Shown: in pieces, positions 9,901 through 16,063 of the stretch
Layout of the letters: each line of letters starts with the position of its first letter
Numbering within the stretch: position 1 is the first letter of the stretch
From: JBEBXQ01 sp040391535
Lineage (GTDB): Bacteria > Bacteroidota > Bacteroidia > Cytophagales > Spirosomataceae
Assembly (NCBI GenBank): GCA_040391535.1
Contig: JBEBXQ010000006.1
Location: 1 to 64,000 of the forward strand
DNA: 64,000 nt
Direction: 5' to 3'
The notes under the pieces: generated by a model
Told to the model about the DNA's origin: nothing
The model's input: only the letters and a program-made list of their open reading frames with translations
Database searches by the model: none
Position numbers and translations under genes: made by a program

Positions 9901-10298
9901 AGCAAAAAGATCCGTTACTGATCTACAAGTTTGAATCAATGGAATTGTTCAAACGTTTCATCAGCAAGGTTAACTTCGATATGATCAGCTTCCTGATGAA
10001 AGCTGAAATTCCGCAGGAACAGGCAGCGCCGGCACAGATGCAGCAGCCTGCACCTCAGCCTGAGCCCGAACCTGAGTTACATACCAACAAGGAAGAGGAT
10101 GAGGAAGAATCAGGTCCTGAAAAATATGCCCGGCAAAACCGCCCTGTTACCAGACAGGAACCTGTAAAATCCATTAAAATTGCCGATCGTAATCAGAAGG
10201 TCAGCGTTCAGTACCGTGACGGTACTGTTGTTAAAGATGTTAAATACAAAAAAGTGGAGCAGGACGTTGAAAGTGGTGTTTGTGTGGTTATTGAGTAA
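6960..10298 (+). CDS. secA: Preprotein translocase ATPase SecA
   Basis: An 1112-residue SecA, the motor that drives unfolded preproteins through SecYEG. Walker A is MATGEGKT near residue 190; the Walker B region is DEVDSVLIDDARTPLIISG near 295-313 (Asp-Asp where many SecAs have Asp-Glu). The second motor domain has VGTTSVENSE near 632, TNMAGRGTDIKL near 682, and RQLRGRSGRQGDPG. It is about 200 residues longer than Escherichia coli SecA, with extra sequence after the first motor segment (roughly 325-430), as is usual in Bacteroidota. A Pro/Glu/Gln linker (about 1020-1045) leads to a conserved tail ending GVCVVIE in place of the zinc-binding CxCx8CH motif. psd follows 12 bases after the stop. 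Confidence 0.98.
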   Translation: MLKIFKKLFGTKSERDLKELLPFVDKINAEFARLSSLSNDELRAKTAELKDIIREGLLSIDDKISELKGKTEAELNVDRKELIFKEIDGLETERDKELEKILLDILPTGFAIVKETARRFKESDGLEVTANDFDREIAVRKPNVTIQGDKAVYSSTWNVMGHPIRWAMMHYDVQLIGGVVLHQGKISEMATGEGKTLVATLPAFLNALAGKGVHIVTVNDYLARRDSEWNAPLFEFHGLTIDCIDRHQPNTQARRNAYKADITYGTNNEFGFDYLRDNMARGTEELVQRKHHYAMVDEVDSVLIDDARTPLIISGPVPKGDEQDFIELKPRVSRLVDAQKKLAMDLLNEAKKKIAAGDKKEGGLALFRAFRGVPKYKPLIKYLSEQGMKALMQETEAIYLAENQKLMPEADAPLYFTIDERHNSIELTEKGIDFLTGESESATFFILPDIAIDLNAIEKDTQLNEQERLLKKEELIREYSVKAQRIHTVNQLLKAYALFEKDVEYVIMDGKIKIVDEQTGRIMDGRRYSDGLHQAIEAKENVKVEDATQTYATVTLQNYFRMYHKLAGMTGTAETEAGEFWQIYKLDVISIPTNLQIVRKDQEDKIYRSVREKYNAVAEEIISLVNQGRPVLVGTTSVENSEIISRMLTMHKIPHQVLNAKQHQREAEVVAEAGKPGTVTIATNMAGRGTDIKLTPEAKAAGGLAIVGTERHESRRVDRQLRGRSGRQGDPGSTQFFVSLEDSLMRLFGSDRMAKVMDRMGLEEGEVIQHSMMTKSIERAQKKVEENNFGIRKRLLEYDDVMNYQRDAIYKRRRNALFGDRLAVDIANNLYDVCEEIVSAAGNNIEELKLSLITTLGMELPVPQDEFAGLKELEKVQKIYHAAERSYQQKNATIAERALPILKAIHQERGAMIRDIMIPFTDGIKQTGVVVNLEKAIATEGREITLEMEKAIVLSIIDQEWKEHLREMDDLKQSVQNAVFEQKDPLLIYKFESMELFKRFISKVNFDMISFLMKAEIPQEQAAPAQMQQPAPQPEPEPELHTNKEEDEEESGPEKYARQNRPVTRQEPVKSIKIADRNQKVSVQYRDGTVVKDVKYKKVEQDVESGVCVVIE

Positions 10299-10310
10299 AT
10301 AATTTTAAAT

Positions 10311-10964
10311 ATGACACTACATAAGGAAGGTTTTTCAACCATTGGCTTGACTGCCGTCTTATTATTCATCATCAATTGGGCAGGTTATACATACCTGCCT
10401 GATGGATGGTTTTATCTGTTATTAACTGTCAGTATCATTTTCTTCGTCATAATTGTACAGTTCTTCAGGGTTCCGGGAAGGGTTGTGACCGCCGGGAATA
10501 ACCTGATTGTGGCTCCTTGTGACGGGAAAGTGGTGGTAATTGAAGAAACTGTTGAAACGGAGTATTTTAAAGGCCCCAGAAGGCAGATAAGTATCTTCAT
10601 GTCACCGCTCAACGTGCATGTAAACTGGAATCCAGTGACAGGTATTGTTCAGTATTTCCGGTATCATCCGGGAAAATACCTGGTAGCATGGCACCCGAAA
10701 TCCAGTACAGACAATGAAAGAACAACCACTGTAATCCGAACTTCCACAGGAGAGGATATTCTTTTCCGTCAGATAGCCGGTGCGTTGGCGCGGCGTATCA
10801 GATGGTATGTGAAAGAAGGCCAGTCGGTTGAGCAAAGCACACAAATGGGCTTCATTAAATTTGGTTCCAGAGTAGATGTCTATCTGCCGCTTGATGCTGA
10901 AATCCTGGTTAATCTGGATGATGTAACTACGGGCAGTGTTACGGTACTGGCAAAATTGAAATAG
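10311..10964 (+). CDS. psd: Phosphatidylserine decarboxylase (short type)
   Basis: A 217-residue phosphatidylserine decarboxylase proenzyme that makes phosphatidylethanolamine. Two hydrophobic segments (about 8-28 and 34-52) anchor it in the inner membrane. The self-cleavage and pyruvoyl-forming site is G185-S186 in IKFGSRVDVYLP, the Gly-Ser form used by the short, archaeal-type family instead of LGST. CDGKV (70-74) and the conserved MSPLNVHVNW (97-106) are also present. It starts 12 bases after secA and probably shares its transcript. The following 235 bases hold the promoter of the next gene and only a weak hairpin. Confidence 0.95.
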   Translation: MTLHKEGFSTIGLTAVLLFIINWAGYTYLPDGWFYLLLTVSIIFFVIIVQFFRVPGRVVTAGNNLIVAPCDGKVVVIEETVETEYFKGPRRQISIFMSPLNVHVNWNPVTGIVQYFRYHPGKYLVAWHPKSSTDNERTTTVIRTSTGEDILFRQIAGALARRIRWYVKEGQSVEQSTQMGFIKFGSRVDVYLPLDAEILVNLDDVTTGSVTVLAKLK

Positions 10965-11095
10965 AAGTAATTGTTTTTGCTGTCGGGCAGATAGATGATC
11001 AGCCGGCGATTTTTGACGATATTCCTGAAAAAGAATTCTGTAGAGGTGATAAGGTTTTGATGGCGTGAAACAGTTTGGTACTTTATATGTTTATT

Positions 11096-11128
11096 TTGCT
11101 TTACAATAGTGACTATTCTTTAACTTTA
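11096..11128 (+). promoter_or_regulatory. Promoter of kbp
   Basis: TTG at 11096-11098, a 22-base spacer, and TAACTTTA at 11121-11128, one base off the TAnnTTTG consensus. The leader to the start codon is about 75 bases. Confidence 0.5.
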
Positions 11129-11205
11129 TAGTCAGAACATAGTAATCAACACAACAGTAATTTTTAATACACAACTTAACATTTTCACAAAAACAACAAT
11201 TGACC

Positions 11206-11664
11206 ATGGGATTATTGTCTTTTTTTAAAGGAGTAGGAGAAAAAGTATTTGGCAAAGAACAAGCTGCACCTACACCAGAAGCAGAACCACTTCGTGCCAG
11301 TGCGCTGTTAGCACACGTAAAAGGCCTTGGATTACCGTATAATAACTTAACGGTTAAAGTTGGCGGAGAAACTGTAACTCTTGAAGGCGAAGTAGCAAAA
11401 CAGGAAGACGGAGAGAAAATTGCGTTGGCAGTAGGTAACGTTGAAGGTGTATCTTCAGTAGATAACCGTCTGTCGGTGGCAACGCCTGAGCCTGAAGCCC
11501 AGTTTTATACTGTGGTAAGTGGTGACACATTGTCAAAAATTGCCAAACAGTTTTATGGTAATGCCAATAAATATCCGGTAATTTTTGAAGCAAATAAGCC
11601 TATGCTTACTCATCCTGATAAAATCTATCCAGGTCAGGTGCTGCGAATTCCGGCTGAGCAATAA
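11206..11664 (+). CDS. kbp: Potassium-binding BON/LysM protein Kbp (YgaU)
   Basis: A 152-residue cytoplasmic protein with no signal peptide: an N-terminal amphipathic stretch MGLLSFFKGVGEKVFG, a BON domain (about 30-95) and a C-terminal LysM domain (about 100-148). The end, FEANKPMLTHPDKIYPGQV, is nearly the same as Escherichia coli Kbp/YgaU, which binds K+ and changes shape on binding. An ATG two codons earlier (11200) is possible, but the MGLL start matches the family. It is monocistronic, with its own promoter and a strong terminator. In related species it is commonly stress-induced; no such regulation can be read here. Confidence 0.93.
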   Translation: MGLLSFFKGVGEKVFGKEQAAPTPEAEPLRASALLAHVKGLGLPYNNLTVKVGGETVTLEGEVAKQEDGEKIALAVGNVEGVSSVDNRLSVATPEPEAQFYTVVSGDTLSKIAKQFYGNANKYPVIFEANKPMLTHPDKIYPGQVLRIPAEQ

Positions 11665-11688
11665 GCTGGATTGCAATCACATATTCAG

Positions 11689-11719
11689 GCCACCCGCAAG
11701 TACTTCGGGTGGCTTTTTT
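11689..11719. terminator. Terminator between kbp and VWA gene
   Basis: The 8-bp arms GCCACCCG (11689-11696) and CGGGTGGC (11706-11713) are followed by six T. The loop can pair further (AAG/CTT). The hairpin sits between convergent genes and could also stop the opposite transcript. Confidence 0.85.
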
Positions 11720-11720
11720 G

Positions 11721-12827
11721 TTAACCCTTATAGTGTTTCCGCCGGTTTCGCTGAAAATCCTCCAGAACAAAGCCACCCAGTCCCTGTAAGTCACTGAAAT
11801 AAGCCCGGCCGTTATTCACTTCTGTAAACTGATGCACAAATTCCTTGAGATAAGGGTCTGAAGCAATCATAAAGGTCGTGACCGGAATATCCAGCCTGCG
11901 GCACTGAGCTGCCAGGGTCAGTGTTTTCTGTACAATTTTTCTGTCCAGGCCAAAACTGTTTTTATAATATCTGATCCCTTCTTTCAGACAGGTAGGTTTC
12001 CCGTCTGTGATCATGAATATCTGTTTGTTACGGTTCTTCTTTCGCCTCAGCAGATCCATCGCCAGCTCCAGTCCTGCTACTGTATTGGTATGATACGGGC
12101 CCACTTCCAGATAGGGCAGATCTTTCACCTGTATCTGCCAGGCATCATTGCCAAATACAATAATGTCAAGAGCGTCTTTAGGGTATCGGATACGGATGAG
12201 CTCTGATAAGGCCAGCGCTACTTTTTTTGCGGGTGTAATCCGGTCCTCCCCGTAGAGAATCATGGAATGACTGATGTCAATCATAATGACCGTGGCTGTG
12301 GATGTTTTCTGCTCCTTTTCCGCTACCTCCAGATCATTTTCTGTAAGCATAAAATTGTTAATACCATGATTAACCTGCGCACTGCGGATAGATTCGGTCA
12401 TGGATATCTGATCAGGGGAATCACCGAATTCAAAGGGGCGGATCTCACCGCTGGGTTCATCGCCTGTGCCGGTAAACGGGGTCTGATGATTGCCTCCGGA
12501 TTTGGACTTGCGAAGCTTATTGAAAATTTCTTCCAATGCGCTTTTGCGGATACTGATTTCGCTTTTTGCCGTCATCACCACACGACCCGTAGTCTTTTCT
12601 GTAACGATATACCCCTTTTTCTTCAGATCTTCAAAGAAATCACCTATGCCATACTGATCATTCGTAAAGCCGTGCTGACGGTCCAGCTCGCTTAGCCATG
12701 CAAGCGCATCAGCAACATCCCCTGAAGAAATCAGTAGTAATTGCTGAAAAATATCGAAAAGCTGCTCAAATTTCAGCTTGGCAGGATCTTGCTCAACAAC
12801 ATAATCAGTAAAGCGGAAACCTCTCAT
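11721..12827 (-). CDS. VWA-domain protein
   Basis: A 368-residue cytoplasmic protein. The C-terminal half (about 178-355) is a von Willebrand factor A domain with a complete MIDAS: D184-I-S186-H-S188, a Thr in HTNTVAG, and Asp in ITDGKP. The N-terminal half is helical and charged, with a low-complexity linker (about 105-135). Family members usually partner with MoxR/ChlI-like AAA+ ATPases as metal-dependent adaptor or insertase proteins; no such ATPase is in this window. The gene lies 68 bases downstream of a thioesterase on the same strand. The exact function is unknown; the VWA call itself is secure. Confidence 0.85.
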   Translation of the reverse strand: MRGFRFTDYVVEQDPAKLKFEQLFDIFQQLLLISSGDVADALAWLSELDRQHGFTNDQYGIGDFFEDLKKKGYIVTEKTTGRVVMTAKSEISIRKSALEEIFNKLRKSKSGGNHQTPFTGTGDEPSGEIRPFEFGDSPDQISMTESIRSAQVNHGINNFMLTENDLEVAEKEQKTSTATVIMIDISHSMILYGEDRITPAKKVALALSELIRIRYPKDALDIIVFGNDAWQIQVKDLPYLEVGPYHTNTVAGLELAMDLLRRKKNRNKQIFMITDGKPTCLKEGIRYYKNSFGLDRKIVQKTLTLAAQCRRLDIPVTTFMIASDPYLKEFVHQFTEVNNGRAYFSDLQGLGGFVLEDFQRNRRKHYKG

Positions 12828-12895
12828 GATATCGGTTTTAATACCTCTGCAGAACGAAATTCTTCAGAGATAAGTTTATAATTCAGGCAATGTAT

Positions 12896-13411
12896 TCAGA
12901 GTTCAAAAAGAGATTTTAACTCAGTGGCATCATTCGGGCTCATGCGGTTGGCCAGCACAAGCCGCAGCTGTCTTCTTCGCAGCGCACTTGCGTAGAGTTC
13001 TTTTTCAGCAGGAGTTTCAGGAATAATTTCAGAAATAGAGGCTGGCTTTCCCTGTTTATCCATTGCCACAAATGTATAGAACGCTTTATTGGTTTCTATT
13101 TTTTTTCCTGCCGGAATATCTTCAGCTGTTACTTCAATAAATACTTCCATAGAAGTGTTAAAAGCACGGGTCACGCGTGCTTTCATGGTAACTATGCTAC
13201 CTAAGCTGATAGGTTGAGAAAAAGACACATTGTCAACCGAAGCGGTTACAACCGTGTGACCGGAATGCTTTTGGGCAGCAATGGCAGCACAGATATCCAT
13301 CCAGTGTAAAAGTCTGCCGCCCATCAGATTATTGAGGGTATTGGTATCATTCGGCAATACCATTTCTGTCATGGTTACTTCCGATTCGCGTACATGTTTT
13401 GGTTGTGACAT
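12896..13411 (-). CDS. Acyl-CoA thioesterase (hotdog, YciA-like)
   Basis: A 171-residue single-hotdog acyl-CoA thioesterase that hydrolyses acyl-CoA to free acid and CoA. The active-site segment is LPNDTNTLNNLMGGRLLHWMD (abridged: NDTN...GGRLLHWMD, about residues 20-39), and VDNVSFSQPI with TFVAMD are family strands. A 35-residue C-terminal extension (RRRQLRLVLANRM region) goes beyond the hotdog core. A second, diverged thioesterase lies at 14741-15139. Its promoter shows a perfect -7 element at 13426-13433, and the VWA gene probably follows on the same transcript. Confidence 0.9.
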   Translation of the reverse strand: MSQPKHVRESEVTMTEMVLPNDTNTLNNLMGGRLLHWMDICAAIAAQKHSGHTVVTASVDNVSFSQPISLGSIVTMKARVTRAFNTSMEVFIEVTAEDIPAGKKIETNKAFYTFVAMDKQGKPASISEIIPETPAEKELYASALRRRQLRLVLANRMSPNDATELKSLFEL

Positions 13412-13425
13412 AGTTTGTTTTTTCT

Positions 13426-13433
13426 CAAAGTTA
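13426..13433 (-). promoter_or_regulatory. -7 element of thioesterase gene
   Basis: TAACTTTG on the minus strand matches TAnnTTTG exactly and ends 14 bases before the ATG at 13411, giving a leader of roughly ten bases. No clear -33 TTG. Confidence 0.55.
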
Positions 13434-13543
13434 ATTTTTTTGACGGGAATACAGAAGAATGCCGTTTTTATAAAACTTTAGTAAGTTGCACCCAAATCCT
13501 TTATCAGGATGTCAGTATCTGAAGTCAGCTATAAAAGATCGTT

Positions 13544-14635
13544 GTGATGGATGCATCAGCAATTGCCGCTTACCGGTTGCATAATCAACAGGTTAGCAAC
13601 AGTAAGTTTAATTCGGCTGGAGAGCTTGTTGCGTATATGGGAGTCGTGCAGGCACAGGATTTTGCCAGTTCACTATGGGCTGTCGGGTGCCGCCTTGCTG
13701 AAGGAAATGAACAGACGGTAAGAGATGCCTTGGATGCGGGCGAAGTTCTGAGGACACACCTGCTCAGGCCAACGTGGCATCTGGTAAGTAAAGATGATAT
13801 TTACTGGCTTCTGAGCCTGTGTGCTGATTCCCTGATATCCCTCCTGAAAGGCCGCCACAAGGAGTTAGGGATTTCTCAGGACATGATCCGTAAAAGCAGG
13901 AAGATGCTGGAAAGAGAATTAAGGGATCATCGTCACCAATCCCGCGATATGTTGCAATTGGTAATGAAAAAGGAGATTGCGGGAGTGGAGAGCTCCCAGT
14001 TTTACCACCTGATGTTTCTTGCAGAGCTGGAAGGAATAGTTTGTAGCGGCAGGACAGAAAAAAACAAGTCCACCTGTGCTTTACTGGAAGAGCGGGTACC
14101 GCTTAAAAAAGTGCTTGCCAGAGAAGAAGCACTGGTTACGCTGGCAGAAAGGTACTTTATCAGCCATGGGCCGGCCACCCTGGCTGATTTTGTATGGTGG
14201 TCAGGATTGCCGGTAAAAGATGCGAGAAAGGGCCTTGAAGGTGCTAAAAGCAAGTTGCTGTCGGAAAGGTCCCTGAATGGAGAACATTGGTTTTCGGATA
14301 CAATCATCCAACCACCGTCTGTAAGAGAGCATGTACATTTCCTTCCGGCATTTGATGAATACCTGATCAGTTATAAAGACAGGTCTGCGGTCATGCAAGA
14401 AGTGCATCGTCCGCGAGCTATTTCTTTCAACGGTATTTTCAGGCCGGTGATGGTGGTGAACGGACAGGTAAAGGGTATCTGGAAGCGTACAGAAAAGAAA
14501 GATGGTATAATGATTGAAGCGGAATTATTCAATTTTTCCCAAGATATTAGAGATGAAAGCCTTAGGGAAGTATTAGAGAAATATGGCAATTTTAAAGGGA
14601 AAAAAGTAAATGTTATAATGAGATCCATCCAATGA
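13544..14635 (+). CDS. AlkZ-like winged-helix protein (HTH_42)
   Basis: A 363-residue protein of the HTH_42 winged-helix family, which includes the DNA glycosylases AlkZ (interstrand crosslink and alkylation repair) and AlkX/YcaQ. Tandem winged helices occupy the first two thirds and a beta-rich domain the rest. The presumed catalytic segment VVQAQDF (Q36, Q38) has the Gln-x-Gln pattern described for AlkZ-type enzymes, not the Gln-x-Asp of YcaQ. LLRPTWHLV (about residues 74-82) is a family hallmark. No signal peptide. It is flanked by two thioesterases and the SOS-like repressor/helicase genes, so a repair role is plausible, but activity is inferred only from family and motif. Confidence 0.82.
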   Translation: MMDASAIAAYRLHNQQVSNSKFNSAGELVAYMGVVQAQDFASSLWAVGCRLAEGNEQTVRDALDAGEVLRTHLLRPTWHLVSKDDIYWLLSLCADSLISLLKGRHKELGISQDMIRKSRKMLERELRDHRHQSRDMLQLVMKKEIAGVESSQFYHLMFLAELEGIVCSGRTEKNKSTCALLEERVPLKKVLAREEALVTLAERYFISHGPATLADFVWWSGLPVKDARKGLEGAKSKLLSERSLNGEHWFSDTIIQPPSVREHVHFLPAFDEYLISYKDRSAVMQEVHRPRAISFNGIFRPVMVVNGQVKGIWKRTEKKDGIMIEAELFNFSQDIRDESLREVLEKYGNFKGKKVNVIMRSIQ

Positions 14636-14687
14636 CAAGTTTTAGTAATTCTTCAAATTATTCATTTTTTAATAGATAGGGTAAGGT

Positions 14688-14695
14688 TAATTTTG
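14688..14695 (+). promoter_or_regulatory. -7 element of second thioesterase
   Basis: TAATTTTG matches TAnnTTTG and lies 45 bases before the ATG at 14741. The upstream region is T-rich but has no exact TTG at the right distance. Confidence 0.5.
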
Positions 14696-14740
14696 TATCA
14701 GGTTTTATCGTACTGAGCCTATATAAAAAATGATGCTTTC

Positions 14741-15139
14741 ATGACCATTGAAGAAAGAATTCAACAAGCTGAAACAAAAGTTTTCAAAACTGTTTTTCCC
14801 AGCAATACCAATCATTATCATACTTTATTCGGGGGAGTGGCTTTGTCTATGATGGATGAAACTGCCTTCATTGCAGCTACCCGCTTCACGAGAATGGAAT
14901 GTGTGACCGTTTCTACTGACCGTATTGATTTTACCCGGCCCATTCCTTCGGGAACACTCATAGAACTTATCGCTAGGGTAGAGCATGTAGGCAATACGAG
15001 TTTGAAAGTGAGAGTGGATATTTTCATTGAGCAAATGTATGAAGAGCATCGGGAGAAAGCCATCACAGGCTTATTTACGTTTGTTGCTCTGGGAAAAGAC
15101 AAAAAGCCTGCCCGGATTTCCTTCTCTGACAAAAACTGA
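14741..15139 (+). CDS. Acyl-CoA thioesterase (hotdog)
   Basis: A 132-residue single-hotdog acyl-CoA thioesterase. The active-site segment is FPSNTNHYHTLFGG followed by MMDETAFIAA (about residues 19-47); VSTDRIDFTRPIPSG and LFTFVALGKD are typical family strands. It is shorter than the paralogue at 12896-13411 because it lacks the C-terminal extension, and sequence identity between the two looks low, so an old duplication or separate origin is likely. It is monocistronic, with its own -7 element. The substrate chain length cannot be read from the sequence. Confidence 0.9.
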   Translation: MTIEERIQQAETKVFKTVFPSNTNHYHTLFGGVALSMMDETAFIAATRFTRMECVTVSTDRIDFTRPIPSGTLIELIARVEHVGNTSLKVRVDIFIEQMYEEHREKAITGLFTFVALGKDKKPARISFSDKN

Positions 15140-15202
15140 GAACAGCCTTCTCAGGAGCGACTTTATTGCAATAAAATTAAGTAAGCTTTTGAAAAGAATT
15201 GT

Positions 15203-15210
15203 TATATTTG
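15203..15210 (+). promoter_or_regulatory. -7 element of HTH/S24 regulator
   Basis: TATATTTG is a perfect TAnnTTTG match. It lies about 50 bases before the ATG at 15260; a TTG codon at 15230 would leave a leader of only about 15 bases. An exact -33 is not visible. Confidence 0.55.
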
Positions 15211-15259
15211 TGTTATACCTATAATTTAATTGTATTACACCCCACCATACAGAAAAGCA

Positions 15260-15979
15260 ATGGCAATGAATGAACACACTGGTCTGTCGATTCAGGACAG
15301 ATTGAAGGCAATATTTGAAGCATTGGAAATTTCCATATATCAGATAGCTAAGGATCTGGGTGAGAATTCGTCCAAATTTTACAATATCCTCAATGGCCGG
15401 GCCAAACCTTCCTATGATACACTGATCGCCTTGCTGGAGTATTATCCTCAGGTAAGTGCAGATTACCTGATGCGTGGTGTATTACCGGTTTTGAAAAAGG
15501 AAGAGACCATTTCGGCCGATTTGATTCCGGCTTCTTACAGTTATTCAGGGGAGTCTTATCTGGAAGTACCTTTTCTGCCGGTCCGCTTTCACGCTTCTTT
15601 TGTGGAAAGTTACGGTACCGATTCATCCAGTGAGGAAATGGAGACTTACTGTATCAGTAAGGAAGTCCTCAAAGGTGTGAGAAAACCTGTTGTGCTGGAA
15701 ATTTCAGGCAATAGTATGAGCCCGCAGCTGGTTCATGGCTCGATGGTGCTGGCCTCCGGTGTCAATCAGGCCGACTGGATGTATCAGTCGGGGGGAGTAT
15801 ATGGCGTTATTTACCGTGATTTTTTCGTGGTTAAGAGAATCCGCGAAAACGAATTGCTTACAAAAGGATACCTCACTTTACATTCTGATAACCAAATGGG
15901 TGGCAGTCTGAGTGTCCCCGCAGAACAAATCAGAGGCTTGTGGCGTGTGCATAGTATTGTAAGTTCCCCTGTAGAATAA
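15260..15979 (+). CDS. HTH/S24 LexA-like transcriptional regulator
   Basis: A regulator of about 239 residues with an N-terminal Cro/CI-type helix-turn-helix (about 10-70: IYQIAKDLG, NGRAKPSYDTLIALLE) and a C-terminal S24/LexA-like domain. The Ser-Lys dyad is retained: Ser152 in SGNSMSPQLVHG and Lys192 in FFVVKRI. No Ala-Gly cleavage site is seen in the linker, so self-cleavage is uncertain. Such proteins resemble phage CI and stress repressors. The helicase gene starts 84 bases downstream. The frame stays open to a TTG at 15230, but ATG 15260 or 15266 is a better start. No phage genes are nearby. Confidence 0.85.
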   Translation: MAMNEHTGLSIQDRLKAIFEALEISIYQIAKDLGENSSKFYNILNGRAKPSYDTLIALLEYYPQVSADYLMRGVLPVLKKEETISADLIPASYSYSGESYLEVPFLPVRFHASFVESYGTDSSSEEMETYCISKEVLKGVRKPVVLEISGNSMSPQLVHGSMVLASGVNQADWMYQSGGVYGVIYRDFFVVKRIRENELLTKGYLTLHSDNQMGGSLSVPAEQIRGLWRVHSIVSSPVE

Positions 15980-16063
15980 CTCCAGTTTTTATCATAAAAT
16001 CTTCCTGATAACCCGACTATCTGTTAACTTGCAGGATAAGCTAACGAGTGTGAGACGATTATA

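Noticed and set aside
10965..11095. Possible terminator after psd (GTCGG/CCGGC)
   Set aside because: The stem is only five pairs with a G-U, and the loop is long; not reported as a feature.
15260..15979. CI-like repressor as a sign of a prophage
   Set aside because: No structural, lysis, integrase or replication phage genes surround it; the neighbours are housekeeping genes.
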